A stretch of DNA of 64,000 bases from Lentisphaerota bacterium (GCA_018676675.1 JABHEG010000217.1:1-64000), one strand, 5' to 3'. Positions 1 to 10,018 are shown, numbered from the stretch's first letter. Numbers and translations: made by a program. Notes: generated from the sequence alone by a model not told the origin.

Positions 1-133
1 AACGGAATAAATAGCGAGGAACGAGCGGCTTTATGCCGGATCTGAACTTGCCCGGTAGCAAGCGTCATGGTAAACCACACCATTCTCCATACCGGCTCAG
101 TCTCTCTTCATTGTTTTCATAGAACTTTTGACG

Positions 134-2032
134 CTACCGCCCCTGAATCCAGGTGATCATTTCGCCGATACCCCGGTTCGCCCACAGGAAGTAGGGGATG
201 GCTGTGATCTCAGTTTCGACCAGAGGTGTTCCGGCCGGGCGGTAGAGCTGGTCTGACCACGTTGCCGTGTCGCGACGCTTGGCGGGGCCGGTGATGATCG
301 GGACGCCTTCGAATGGGCTTCCGCTCGTGGCTGCGGTCAGCTCCGCATCTGTCGGGAGAAGGACGTCGTACAGGTCTTTGCCGTTGTCGGCCTCTTCTAG
401 ACAGTACAGGATCGGGCCGCGCTGCAGGGCCACGCGCCCTGCGTCATGACGGACACTGGGGTGAGCTTCGATGCGCTCAACCGGCATGGCCAAGGTCAAG
501 ACGATGCGGTCGCCTTGTTGCCATTCGCGCCGCAGCGCGATGTAGCCTGACTCATCTGGGCCTTCTACCGTCTCACCTTTCACCGTGACGGTCGCCTCGT
601 GACACCAGGCCGGCTTGCGAAGGGCGATGGTGAAGGTGGCCGGGCGTTCGGGAGCCACCTCAACGACAACGTCTCCGTCCCAGGGGTAGTCGGTTGTCTG
701 GGTGAGGGTCACGGGAGTGTTGGCCAGTTTGGTCGTCACCTCGCTTGTGCCGTAGAGATGGGTCCAGATGGCATCGTCCGTCTGCGTATACAGGTAGCCG
801 TTGAGGGAGGCGAGAAGGCGGGCCAGGTTCGGGGGGCAGCAGGCGCAGCCGAACCACTCTTGACGCTCAGGGGACTTCTGGCCATTGAAGCGTTGGTAGG
901 GTGGGTGCGAGGCGAGGAAGTTGTCGTAGAAGAAGCGTTTGCCGTCGAGCGAGACACCGCTGATGACGCCGTTGTACAAGGCCCGTTCCATGACGTCTGC
1001 GTAGCGTGAGTCTGGCTCGATTTGGAGCATGCGATGGGCGAAGAAGACAAGCGCGATGGCGGCACAGGTCTCGGCGTAGGCATCCTCATTGGGCAGGTCG
1101 TAGTCAAACGAGAAGCGTTCCCCGAAGCGGGATGAACCGATGCCGCCATGGATGTACATGCGGCGCTGGGTGATGTTGTCCCAAATGCGTCTGCAGGCGG
1201 CGAAGAGTTCCTCGTCTTCCGTCTCCGCGGCTACGGATGCCATCCCTGCGTAGAGGTAGCAGGCTCTGACGGAGTGACCCTCCGCGGTCTTCTGCCGGCG
1301 CACCGGGAGATGTGCCTGTGTGTAGTCGTAGTTACCATGGTGGTAGGTCCTGGGCTCGTCCCCCCGGGCTTTGGCTTCGTCGTCGAAGTAGTGGGGCTGT
1401 GTCCCGCGCTCGTTCACGAAAAAGGCGGCCAGAGCAAGGTGTTTGACGTTACCGGTCGCGTGGTAGAGCTTGACCAGGGCGAGCTCGATCTCTTCATGGC
1501 CGGGGTAACCCCGGCGTTTTCCCTCTTCCGGACCGAACATCCGAGCGATGTGATCAGCGTATCGGCTCAGGACGTCCAGGAGGGTCCGTTTACCGGTGGC
1601 TTCGTGGTAGGCCACGGCCCCCTCCATGAGGTGTCCGGCGCAGTAGAGCTCGTGCATGTCGCGAAGATTGGTCCAACGCTTGTTCGGCCGGACGCGTTGG
1701 TAGAACGAATTGAGGTAGCCGTCGGCGCACTGTGATTCGGCCAGGAGCTCCGCATAGGCATCCACTTGGGCTTCGAGTTCGGGGTCGGGATTATGCACCA
1801 GGCTGTAGGCGGCGGCCTCGATCCATTTGGCGCAGTCGGATTCCCAGAAGTGATGGGGTTGGTTCGGCTTCCCGTCCTCCCACGCGAACGCATCCAGGCG
1901 TCCCGTGTCCTTGCAGTGACGGTGCTGCAGCGGGAGAGTGACGTCACGGTTCACATCGATACGCGCTTGCCAGAAACCGCCCGTTATGCGGGTGCTCTCG
2001 AGCGGGATAGGGCGGCTTGTCGACATGGTCAT
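134..2032 (-). CDS. GH127 beta-L-arabinofuranosidase (DUF1680 family)
   Basis: The protein of about 632 residues matches glycoside hydrolase family 127 along its length. Family members release beta-L-arabinofuranose from plant-type glycans using a zinc-bound cysteine nucleophile. The metal/nucleophile site is visible: E321 and C323 in a DAYAETC context, then the motif GCACCPPN with the adjacent pair C398/C399. This mirrors the Glu, Cys, Cys, Cys set known from HypBA1. No signal peptide is evident, so the enzyme is probably cytoplasmic and acts on imported oligosaccharides. The reading frame is open to a TTG at 2062, but I prefer the ATG at 2032 because GAGGA lies 8 bases upstream. The gene is divergent from the membrane glycosyltransferase beginning near 2284. 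The 133 bases downstream to the window edge show no gene. Family assignment is firm; substrate is inferred from family. Confidence 0.93.
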   Translation of the reverse strand: MTMSTSRPIPLESTRITGGFWQARIDVNRDVTLPLQHRHCKDTGRLDAFAWEDGKPNQPHHFWESDCAKWIEAAAYSLVHNPDPELEAQVDAYAELLAESQCADGYLNSFYQRVRPNKRWTNLRDMHELYCAGHLMEGAVAYHEATGKRTLLDVLSRYADHIARMFGPEEGKRRGYPGHEEIELALVKLYHATGNVKHLALAAFFVNERGTQPHYFDDEAKARGDEPRTYHHGNYDYTQAHLPVRRQKTAEGHSVRACYLYAGMASVAAETEDEELFAACRRIWDNITQRRMYIHGGIGSSRFGERFSFDYDLPNEDAYAETCAAIALVFFAHRMLQIEPDSRYADVMERALYNGVISGVSLDGKRFFYDNFLASHPPYQRFNGQKSPERQEWFGCACCPPNLARLLASLNGYLYTQTDDAIWTHLYGTSEVTTKLANTPVTLTQTTDYPWDGDVVVEVAPERPATFTIALRKPAWCHEATVTVKGETVEGPDESGYIALRREWQQGDRIVLTLAMPVERIEAHPSVRHDAGRVALQRGPILYCLEEADNGKDLYDVLLPTDAELTAATSGSPFEGVPIITGPAKRRDTATWSDQLYRPAGTPLVETEITAIPYFLWANRGIGEMITWIQGR

Positions 2033-2283
2033 TGTCGCGTTCCTCATTCCAGAGCCGGTCAACAGGAGCCTTACCTGAACGCCGGTCGTGTATGGCTTGC
2101 GAGAATGGCGAGATCCACCATCCAGAGATGGCGAACAGCCTCAGCAGCGAACTGTACTCCGTCCCGTTGGCTGGCACCACATGGCCTCTTGGCCGGCTCG
2201 TCCCGTCTGGCATTCTTCCGGTCAGCGCTCTAGAGTTGCTGACTCAGCATGATCATGGTCTACTGACGTTGGATTCAGCTCGT

Positions 2284-4083
2284 ATGATCGCCTTTCTCTC
2301 ACTAGCTGTTGGTGCCATCCTTGGGTTTCTGCTTCCTGGACTGGCACTGGCAACACTTCTGCGTAGCCGGGTTCCATTGGCTGCGTCCTTCATTCTCTCG
2401 TCAGTGATTCTCTTCCAGGTGGTTTTCTGGTGTGGTGTCTGCAGCGTTACGCTCAGCTATGCGAACGTGGCGAGCGTCCTCGCCGTGCTCACGGGAATCC
2501 TCTCCTACTTCGCCCTCAGGAACACCGGCAACTTGTTCCGCGGATGCCTGAACGAACGCTTCACTTTCAGCCGCAAGCAATGGCCCGTGGTCATCCTGAG
2601 TGCTGTCGGCCTCCTGATGTTTGTGCGAGCGTTTATGCAGCCGCTTAGTGGCTACGATATGCCGTTCCGCTGGAACTTCCTTGCTCTGAGGATGTTGGAG
2701 ACTGGTGCGTTCAGCTACTACCCGCCGATATCACCGGAGGACTTCCGAGTCTATTTCTACGTCGATGGAATCCCGCCTCTGGTCCCCTTTTCATACTTTT
2801 GGCTCTATACGTCTCTGGGCAGGCCAGACGCAGGCTTACCCGCCATCTATGTGCTGGTGCAGTACTGCGTCCTTGCGTATTTCTGCTTCAAGCTGGCGGA
2901 AACGCTCTCCGGGAAAGAGGCCGCAAGATGGAGCCTGGTCGCGGTGGCCGCGTGTCCAATGCTCTTCTGGGCTGTTCTCATGGGACAGGAAACGGGGAGC
3001 ACCGCGATCTCCTGTACTGCAATGCTGTACTTCATTGTCTCGGCCAAGGGAGCAGACGACTGGCGCTCGATGGTCATGGCGGGGCTGTCCGCAGCCCTTG
3101 GATGCCTTTCTCGGGAGTACGGTGGAGCCTTGGTCGTCTGCGGGGTCTTCGCATGCTTTCTCAAGCGGCAGAGCTGGCAGGACATCTTCCTATTCACGAT
3201 GGCGGCTTTGTTGCCATCCGCACCGTGGTACATTCGCAATTGGGCTGTAGCGGGGAATCCATTCTACAGCAATCCCGTTGGCCGATTGTTCACTGTGAAC
3301 ATGGTTCACACACAGATACTCGAGCAGTATGTAGAGGAGTTCGGGTTCACTGACACCGGTTCGAGACTGCTGCCCGAGTTGCTCCGGATCGCGTTAGTCA
3401 TGTTCCCCGTTCAACTACTCCTCGGTGTCGGAGGCGTACTCCATGGACGCCGTCGTCTTGCGGCCCTGGGAGGAAGCTGTCTTGTGGTCGGCTGGCTCTG
3501 GCTTTACTCTGTTGGGCGGACCTCCGGAGGCCTGTTTTACTCGTGCCGGGTGCTCAGCCCCGTGTTGGCTCTGCTTTCGGTCGCTGCCGGCATTGCCCTT
3601 GCTGAAGGCAAACGAGGGCGATTTCAGTCCTCGCTGCGAGCTGCGACCGTCGTCTTGTGTGTCTTGGGGTGCTGCCAAAGCAGCATCATGCCCGGCAGTA
3701 TCTGGCGGGATCCCGTCGGCTCCTGGAGTGAGCTTGCGTTCGGACCGGTTTTGCACCCCGCCGAGAACGCAGCATCCTACTGCGAATCACTCCCCAAGGG
3801 CAGCCGAATCCTCTCGGGGAATGCCTACTTTCACGCTGCGCTGGTGGAGACTGAGCTTGACGTTGTTCCGGTGTGGAGCCCGGAGGTCGCGTTCCTCTTC
3901 GACCCACAGTTGGACGCCGCGGAGGCCGCGGAGCGTCTCCGTGTTTTGGGGATAGACTATGTCCTTTTCGACCCGGGGGCCGTCAACAACATTTACCTTG
4001 AGCGCTACGCCTTCTTCCGAGCCTACCTGCGAGCCGCCAATCCACTTTTCAGTGTTCCCGGAGGCATCCTGTTTGAGCTTTAG
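2284..4083 (+). CDS. Polytopic membrane protein, GT-C type glycosyltransferase-like
   Basis: This is an integral membrane protein of about 599 residues with many hydrophobic segments. A luminal-type loop after the second or third helix (SGYDMPFRW, then FYVDG) resembles the first loop of GT-C glycosyltransferases, which use polyprenyl-phosphate sugars. A classical Asp-Glu pair is not obvious, so the family call is weaker than for the next three genes. The C-terminal ~100 residues form a soluble domain with YVLFDPGA near the end. The frame is open from 2017, but the first ~89 codons overlap the GH127 gene and are not hydrophobic. The ATG at 2284 begins directly with a membrane segment (IAFLSLAVGAILGFLL). 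ATG 2140 is an alternative, and neither has a strong ribosome site. It converges on the next glycosyltransferase with a 16-base gap. Confidence 0.72.
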   Translation: MIAFLSLAVGAILGFLLPGLALATLLRSRVPLAASFILSSVILFQVVFWCGVCSVTLSYANVASVLAVLTGILSYFALRNTGNLFRGCLNERFTFSRKQWPVVILSAVGLLMFVRAFMQPLSGYDMPFRWNFLALRMLETGAFSYYPPISPEDFRVYFYVDGIPPLVPFSYFWLYTSLGRPDAGLPAIYVLVQYCVLAYFCFKLAETLSGKEAARWSLVAVAACPMLFWAVLMGQETGSTAISCTAMLYFIVSAKGADDWRSMVMAGLSAALGCLSREYGGALVVCGVFACFLKRQSWQDIFLFTMAALLPSAPWYIRNWAVAGNPFYSNPVGRLFTVNMVHTQILEQYVEEFGFTDTGSRLLPELLRIALVMFPVQLLLGVGGVLHGRRRLAALGGSCLVVGWLWLYSVGRTSGGLFYSCRVLSPVLALLSVAAGIALAEGKRGRFQSSLRAATVVLCVLGCCQSSIMPGSIWRDPVGSWSELAFGPVLHPAENAASYCESLPKGSRILSGNAYFHAALVETELDVVPVWSPEVAFLFDPQLDAAEAAERLRVLGIDYVLFDPGAVNNIYLERYAFFRAYLRAANPLFSVPGGILFEL

Positions 4084-4099
4084 CGGCGGTGTCAGCACA

Positions 4100-5932
4100 C
4101 TAACGGCTCGTCGTCGTCTGCTTGGGAGGCTTGGGTGAGACGAGGGCCACTGTGCAGAGAGCACGGTCCATATAGTCTCGGAGCTCAACCTGCTCGATAA
4201 CCCGGAAGAACTCGGGCAACCTCGGGGCCGTGGCGACCGGGACGACTACTGCAGCGTGAGAACCAGACACTCTTGGGAGGCGGCTGACCAGATGAACCCC
4301 CTGGCCCGGGATGGGGGGGCGCACGATGCAGCTTGCGTCTTCAGCACACAATCCCGCAGCCAGCTGAATGGCAACAAGGGAGTCGACGGGACGGTAGAAA
4401 TTGAGCCCATTGATAGGAGCATGCCAAAAGTCGTGTGCGTGAGGGTACCAGTCTGAGAGGGCTTGGGCATTGACATGGCACGGGCGCCATTTCGGGTGTG
4501 TCTTGAGCCAGCGACCGACCTGCACTTCCGTCGTCCCGAATGCTGGTCCCAGGTCCGGACATTTCATTCCGAGTAGGAAGATGATGCCGGCGTTCAGGCA
4601 AGCCGCAAGGGCGAGGGTCCCAGTTCGGAGGGCACGCACCTTCGGCAAGCCTATGGCCGGGAAGGCGGTCAAAAGCGTCCCCATGGCCGTGGCGCCACCC
4701 ACGGCGGCCACGATGCAGGCCCATGGGGCCAGATTGGCGACCCGATAGACGTAGGGAGCACCCTCGCCCGACTGTGAGAGTACACCACCAAGAACGCAGA
4801 TCAGGTACCAGCTCGCCATCAGCCGGCGTCGGCGTCCCGGGGCGTTGAGCAGGTGGAGAAGTCCGAACAGGAACAGGATTCCCGTCACCGGATCAAGCAT
4901 GGGGGCCCCGGGCAGGTTGTCCCGTACGTAGAGACCACCTGGGCCATTGAACATGGTGATGTGCCGGACGATGTTCTCGAACAGGATGCGGAAGCCTTCG
5001 ATGAAGCCCCCTCCTCTGGAGAAGAGAAGCTCAGACGCCCGCAGGCTGAGCGCAGTTGGGCTGCGGCACAGAAGGTAGTGGACGTGCGGGGCGGCCAGGA
5101 CGGCTGCTATACCAAGGGCAGCGCCAAAGTGGCAGGCCGTCCGGCGTCGCCTGTTGGACGCGATGACCTCACAGATGGCCCAGACTAGGACGTGTGCCAC
5201 GACGAGTCGAGAGGCGATATAGGTGTAGAGCCCCAGTCCCAAGCCAATACCTGCCAAGCAGCTGTAGCGTATACGGTCCTGGCGAAGAGCATGCAGGAGC
5301 GCAGCAAGTGACAGCAGTTGCAGGGCAGTCATCACGACTTGATCCCATCCCGTGCGACCTGTGCGAACGGCCCAATGCGACGCCGCGAGAAGGAACGCCG
5401 CCAGCAGGGCGGTCCTCCTATCCCACAGCTGGATGCTCAACCAATAGACGAGGGGGATGCACAGGAGGCTGGGCAGCACTGAGATCATCCTGACTCCGAT
5501 CAGTCCGTCGCCGAAGATGTCCATGATCAACGAGGCATAAGCGAGGTACAGGTTCGAGGTCTCCACCCCGCCTGCTTCTCTGAGCGGGGTTGCCATTGAC
5601 CAGTTCTTTGCTGTCCCGAGGCGCCAGAGCAACGCGTTCCGGGCGGTTTGCACCTCATCGATATAAAGGCCTGGTGGGAACCGGGTGAGCAGGAAGAGGC
5701 GGAAGCAACACCCCAGCAGGAGAATCACCAAGAGGAAGGCGATGGTGAGCCGTGGCGGAAGTGCGTCTTTCTGAGCCGACGATGGCTCGTTGAATGCCAT
5801 CTCTCCGCGGTACTGCCGCCAAGCCAACGCAAATGCGAGTGCCCCAACGACGTTTAGCCCGGCGAAGGGCAGGAACGCCTGGGTGAGAAGAAGCGCGAGC
5901 AGTAGGTGGCCGGCATTGGTTCTGGTGCGCAT
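4100..5932 (-). CDS. GT-C glycosyltransferase, PMT/ArnT-like (family GT39/83 type)
   Basis: About 610 residues with roughly a dozen hydrophobic segments. After the second helix comes PPGLYIDEVQTARNALL, matching the acidic DE loop of the PMT/ArnT superfamily. Those enzymes transfer a sugar from polyprenyl phosphate to lipid A, glycan or protein on the outer face of the inner membrane. The C-terminal ~120 residues form a soluble domain. TTG 5938 and ATG 5932 are both possible starts; I chose the ATG, though no clear ribosome site precedes it. It is the last of a leftward run with the genes starting near 7801, 9898 and 10939, and the gap to its upstream neighbour is about 100 bases. The acceptor is unknown. 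Confidence 0.82.
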   Translation of the reverse strand: MRTRTNAGHLLLALLLTQAFLPFAGLNVVGALAFALAWRQYRGEMAFNEPSSAQKDALPPRLTIAFLLVILLLGCCFRLFLLTRFPPGLYIDEVQTARNALLWRLGTAKNWSMATPLREAGGVETSNLYLAYASLIMDIFGDGLIGVRMISVLPSLLCIPLVYWLSIQLWDRRTALLAAFLLAASHWAVRTGRTGWDQVVMTALQLLSLAALLHALRQDRIRYSCLAGIGLGLGLYTYIASRLVVAHVLVWAICEVIASNRRRRTACHFGAALGIAAVLAAPHVHYLLCRSPTALSLRASELLFSRGGGFIEGFRILFENIVRHITMFNGPGGLYVRDNLPGAPMLDPVTGILFLFGLLHLLNAPGRRRRLMASWYLICVLGGVLSQSGEGAPYVYRVANLAPWACIVAAVGGATAMGTLLTAFPAIGLPKVRALRTGTLALAACLNAGIIFLLGMKCPDLGPAFGTTEVQVGRWLKTHPKWRPCHVNAQALSDWYPHAHDFWHAPINGLNFYRPVDSLVAIQLAAGLCAEDASCIVRPPIPGQGVHLVSRLPRVSGSHAAVVVPVATAPRLPEFFRVIEQVELRDYMDRALCTVALVSPKPPKQTTTSR

Positions 5933-6040
5933 GGTCAATGGGAGGTCGCTGTGCCATCGCAGGGCGAGTGCTGCCCTGCTCTTCGTCTCTTGCTGCTGGC
6001 AATCAAGTTTCCTGGGTCGCAGCCCCTCAGGGTCGAACCA

Positions 6041-7801
6041 CTAATCTAGTGGCGAAGGCCGGGGATTCCGAGCCCTGCCCGGGTGCCCGGCCTTGGCCAG
6101 CTCCCTGGCTTGCAGGCCATGCATTCCGAATTGAGCGTAGATCCCAGCCAGTTCCCGATGTGCTGCCGCATCGCCCGTGATGTCGTAGAGATAGATGCTG
6201 TAGCCGGCCCGGGCGATTGGGGGACGTTCGGTTAGCCAGGCGAACGGATCAGGTCGGTCATAGTGGATGCCCTGAAGATTGCTGGTGCTGACCGCTAGGA
6301 TCTCGCGCTGGGGGCTGACCACCCGATCGCCGTTGGTTGAGCCGTAGAACATGACCGGCAGGCACTGGTAGGTGATGCCGTAGAACGCCGGGTCTGTGTT
6401 CCCCAGGTAGGCGACGATCGCCTCCTCAAACCCGTTCTCGTCCATGACAGTTCTCAGACGCTTCAAGTCCTGTCCCCAGTCCAGGTTGGAGTCCCCCAGG
6501 TAACGTATGGCACCCGTTGGTCCACCCGCGAACTGGTTGAAGTAAGCCAGATGGTGGGGACCCATCCACATCGCCTCACCCGCGAGCCACAGGACCAGCA
6601 CTCCTGTCAGTGCTCGCACAGGGCTTCGCCGTTTGGCCTCGACCAACCACGGGGCGAGTCCTCCTGTGAAAATGGCCATCAGAGCATAGCAGGGCAGCAT
6701 GTGGCGAACCCCCAGATTCAGGTCGGAGGCCAGGCAGATGGTGTAGAACACCGCGGCCAGGGCCGGGACGGAGAAGGTTGGCACGAGGAACGCGCGCCGC
6801 GTTCCGGGAGCCCCGGCGACGACCGCGATTCCCCAGAGCAGCAGGAGCGGGACTGGGGTCTTCAAGGCCAGGACATAGAGGAAATAGGAGCGCCATGACG
6901 TGCTGACTTGGCCACAGAGGTAGCTTGGCATCCCATGAGCCGCCAGGCTGCGTACTCTACCCAATCCGGCCAGGAAACCGGGGATAGGGAGGAAAGGCGG
7001 GGCCGTGGTGATATGGGCACCGTAGCCAACCCACACGACCGCGAGGGCGGCGACTAGAGCAAGACAACCGTCAACGCCCCATTGTTTCACGGGGCGCTTC
7101 CGCAGCCGCTCAAGATAGAAAGGGAGAAGCAGACCGGTTGCCGGGAGCAGGACCAAGCTGGTGTATTTGGCGATGAGCGCGATCCCCAGGCAGATCCCGA
7201 CGCCTGCCGCTCCTCGGCGCGTGGGCGTCCGAAGGAAGCCATCGAGAGCCACGACGTAGAGAATAGTTGTGAAAACAAGAAGGGCGTCGGTGCTGACGAC
7301 CGAGAAATGCGCGATCAGATTCGGATCAAAAGCGACGAGGCAGACAGTCAAGAGTTGTCCCGCGGGGCCGAACAGCCGGCGACTCAACATGCCCGCGAGC
7401 AGCACGGTGCAGGCGCCCAGGAGCAGCATGACAGCCCGGGCTCTGAGCAGGATCCACTCCGGATCCGGGGCGGTGAAGATCAGCTGGTAGCCGGCTTCGT
7501 GCGGATTGAGTGTCTCAGCCGCATCGCGGGGCAGGCTCAGCTGGTCACCAAGGAGAGGGAGGGCGAATACAGCCGTCAGCGGCGAGTTGTCGATTCCGAG
7601 GCAGGCTTCACGATGTTGAAGGAGCCACCAGCCGGTCACGATGTGCTTGCTCTCATCGTTGCACATCGAGTTCCCCACGGCGGCCGAGAAACCTTGGGCC
7701 AGGAAAGCCACGACGAGGAGTGATGTCGCAACCGTCAACAGGGCACGTTGCCGGGTGGGATCGATGATTCCGTTGAGCCAGGTTGGCAGGTTACGTGTCA
7801 T
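6041..7801 (-). CDS. GT-C glycosyltransferase with DE loop and LDWGQD motif
   Basis: This 586-residue polytopic membrane protein has the loop motif CNDESKHIVTGWW after its first helix (the DE acidic pair) and, late in the protein, YFNQFAGGP followed by LGDSNLDWGQDLK. The same late motif occurs in the next gene (YFNQIAGGP, DSSLDWGQD), so the two are paralogues of one phospholipid-carrier-dependent glycosyltransferase subfamily. The C-terminus is a small soluble domain ending in a basic, proline-rich tail. The start is ATG 7801, without an obvious ribosome site. The upstream gene stops 30 bases away, consistent with one operon. Donor and acceptor cannot be read from sequence. Confidence 0.85.
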   Translation of the reverse strand: MTRNLPTWLNGIIDPTRQRALLTVATSLLVVAFLAQGFSAAVGNSMCNDESKHIVTGWWLLQHREACLGIDNSPLTAVFALPLLGDQLSLPRDAAETLNPHEAGYQLIFTAPDPEWILLRARAVMLLLGACTVLLAGMLSRRLFGPAGQLLTVCLVAFDPNLIAHFSVVSTDALLVFTTILYVVALDGFLRTPTRRGAAGVGICLGIALIAKYTSLVLLPATGLLLPFYLERLRKRPVKQWGVDGCLALVAALAVVWVGYGAHITTAPPFLPIPGFLAGLGRVRSLAAHGMPSYLCGQVSTSWRSYFLYVLALKTPVPLLLLWGIAVVAGAPGTRRAFLVPTFSVPALAAVFYTICLASDLNLGVRHMLPCYALMAIFTGGLAPWLVEAKRRSPVRALTGVLVLWLAGEAMWMGPHHLAYFNQFAGGPTGAIRYLGDSNLDWGQDLKRLRTVMDENGFEEAIVAYLGNTDPAFYGITYQCLPVMFYGSTNGDRVVSPQREILAVSTSNLQGIHYDRPDPFAWLTERPPIARAGYSIYLYDITGDAAAHRELAGIYAQFGMHGLQARELAKAGHPGRARNPRPSPLD

Positions 7802-7831
7802 TGGTTGGATGTTCTGCGGCGATGGCGGAAC

Positions 7832-9898
7832 TCACGGCTGTTCCCACGTAGACAGCGGGGCATCAAGAGCCTTCTTGAGGTCGTCTTCGGTTAGTCGGAA
7901 GACCAGGATCGAGTAGCCGATGTGGTCGTCGGGTCTGCGGGTGAGAAGATAGGCTCGCAGGCGGGCGAAGCGAAGCTGCTCGTAGTCTGCGAGTTCATTG
8001 TTCAGCCTCCTCACTTCGTCCGGGGGGAGTTCCGCCGAGACACCGTTCTCGGCAATCTCCTGCGACGTAGGACGGAGCTTGGGGATCACGTGTCCGTAGA
8101 CCTTCTCATGCTCGGGAGTCCAGGGGCCGGGGGCCGTTGTGAGGATTCCACGGAGGAGAGTAGCGCTGACACAGTAGACACCTCCGGTCCATGGGCGAGT
8201 TTCACGTTCTTCGAGCCCCGGACCTGAGAGGAGGCGAACCGCTTCTATGCCATAGTGGTCCAGTTCGGCCGTGCCGAAGAACGCCACATGAATACGGGCC
8301 TGCGGGGCGCGTTGCTTCTCTTGAGCAATCCACTGCTTCAGCCCCGGGGCGTCCTGTCCCCAGTCCAGTGAGCTGTCAACGAGGTGCAGGTACCCTTGGC
8401 TTGGCCCACCAGCGATCTGGTTGAAGTAGGCAAGGTAGTGCGGCCACGTCAGGACCATTTCAAGGCCGAGCAGGATCAAGCAGGCCCATAGCGCTCTTGT
8501 CCACCAGCGCGATGCGGAGTGGGAGAGCCAGAGCGCTGCGGCACCGCAGAGGATATAGGTGAACGGGTAGACCGGCAGGATATGGCGATGACCGATGTTC
8601 AGGTCGCCGCCGACTGCCACAGCCCAGTAGACCACCAGGAAGGTCCACAGCGGGGCGGAAGCATAGGCGCGGCGCGAGGACCGCAAACGAGCGATTAACT
8701 GTCTTGCTGGCAGCCTCCGTCCACGAAATCTGTCGGCACCGAGGGAGCACAAGGCCAACAGAATGATGCAGGCGATGGGCAGAGGCGTCTTTACAGCGGC
8801 GCAATAGGGGAAGAAGGCCGCTCTTCCTTCAGTGCTGTACTCACCGTGCAGGAAGGACACGCGGCCACTTGCATGTTTGAGCACAAAGGCGAACCCGTGC
8901 AGATACGCTTCAGGGAAGAGGCGATGGTCACGGAAGCAGCGGATTGCCCGTCCTGGGGCGTCATCACTCGTCATGCTGTCAATGGTCAGGCCTTCGGCGA
9001 AGACCTCGCCGGGGGCGGGTGGTTGGGCAAAGGCCCGGTAGCGGAACCCGTAGAAGGCCCACAGTGTCACCCAGGCGATCGCTCCAGCACAGACAAGGGT
9101 TGCCACGATGCAACACAGCTGCGGTACGCGTCCGGTGATGAGGCGCCGCCGTTTCCTCAGTTCCAGGCTGAGAGGTCGTCTCCAGGTCAGGCGTAGCAGA
9201 GCGAGGAAGGCGAGCATCGGCAGGATGAGTACACCGGACGCCTTCGCAGCAAAGAGGCAGCCCAGGGCGGCCCCGGTGAGACCTGTTCGGCTCAGCGTAA
9301 CGCGGTTCATCAGCTGCCAGGCGAGCGCCAGGGCAGTGAGGAAAGCGAGTGCGGATGCCATATCTGACGTCACGAGCGCGCCGTTGGCCAAGGCTGTCGG
9401 GCAGAACGCGAAGAGGGCCAGAGAGATTAGGCCGCCCAGATCACCGAACAGGCGTCGAGACCACAGGAAGACCACGAGCCCTGTCCCCAGGGTCAGCAAC
9501 GCCATCGCCATCCGGGCAGCGAGAACGATCCGGTCTGCATCGTTCTCTTCATGGTAGAGGAAACGCTGCCCTGCTTTGAGCATGTCGGAGGTCTGCCATC
9601 CGGGCGTTTCACGGGGAGGGAAGTTGAGCCCCATTGCGAGCAGAGGAAGTGCGCCCCAGCGCTGTGGAAGAACTCCGTTCTCCGGCTGCATCCGGTAATC
9701 GTGACGCTGCCAGTATGAGTAGCCGCCCACCAGATGGAAAATCTCGTCCGAGGTGGGGCTCTTCGTGCAGACGCTGCTCAGCATGAGCACCTGTTGAAGG
9801 GCCAGGAGGAGAGCCACCAGCCAGGGAATCAGACGAGGGGGTAGGCCATGCCTGAGGATGCGAGTCGGTCGGGAAGTTGGAGGGCGGGGGGCACTCAT
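7832..9898 (-). CDS. GT-C glycosyltransferase with DE loop and LDWGQD motif
   Basis: About 688 residues, paralogous to the preceding entry. The first periplasmic loop has SPTSDEIFHLVGGYSYW (DE pair) and the late region has YFNQIAGGP and DSSLDWGQD. Roughly ten or more membrane segments are visible, and the C-terminal ~150 residues are soluble. The open frame extends to 9988, but those 30 extra codons (Ala, Pro and Arg rich) are encoded by a copy of a dispersed intergenic repeat. I therefore set the start at ATG 9898 (MSAPRPP), although no strong ribosome site is seen there. The GT2 gene upstream stops at 10019, leaving a 120-base gap filled mainly by the repeat. Confidence 0.84.
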   Translation of the reverse strand: MSAPRPPTSRPTRILRHGLPPRLIPWLVALLLALQQVLMLSSVCTKSPTSDEIFHLVGGYSYWQRHDYRMQPENGVLPQRWGALPLLAMGLNFPPRETPGWQTSDMLKAGQRFLYHEENDADRIVLAARMAMALLTLGTGLVVFLWSRRLFGDLGGLISLALFAFCPTALANGALVTSDMASALAFLTALALAWQLMNRVTLSRTGLTGAALGCLFAAKASGVLILPMLAFLALLRLTWRRPLSLELRKRRRLITGRVPQLCCIVATLVCAGAIAWVTLWAFYGFRYRAFAQPPAPGEVFAEGLTIDSMTSDDAPGRAIRCFRDHRLFPEAYLHGFAFVLKHASGRVSFLHGEYSTEGRAAFFPYCAAVKTPLPIACIILLALCSLGADRFRGRRLPARQLIARLRSSRRAYASAPLWTFLVVYWAVAVGGDLNIGHRHILPVYPFTYILCGAAALWLSHSASRWWTRALWACLILLGLEMVLTWPHYLAYFNQIAGGPSQGYLHLVDSSLDWGQDAPGLKQWIAQEKQRAPQARIHVAFFGTAELDHYGIEAVRLLSGPGLEERETRPWTGGVYCVSATLLRGILTTAPGPWTPEHEKVYGHVIPKLRPTSQEIAENGVSAELPPDEVRRLNNELADYEQLRFARLRAYLLTRRPDDHIGYSILVFRLTEDDLKKALDAPLSTWEQP

Positions 9899-9923
9899 CT
9901 GTTTGGCCACTGAGTCGAGAGCT

Positions 9924-9997
9924 GGTCGCGGCGTGGCAGCCCTTCCCATGTTAGCCGAGGGCGACCCCAATGTGGGAGGCGGTGCCAACCCGGCGAC
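9924..9997 (+). repeat. Composite dispersed repeat, copy 1
   Basis: Two blocks here recur at 19987-20115: 9924-9944 (begins GGTCGCGGCGTGGCAGCC) and 9968-9997 (contains TGTGGGAGGCGGTGCCA). The spacer between the blocks differs in length and sequence between the copies. The second block's GGGAGGCGGTGCCA core also appears inside the tandem array near 46.0 kb. The element occupies the gap between two glycosyltransferase genes. Confidence 0.8.
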
Positions 9998-10018
9998 CGT
10001 TCGTCAATGGGCTCTTTT

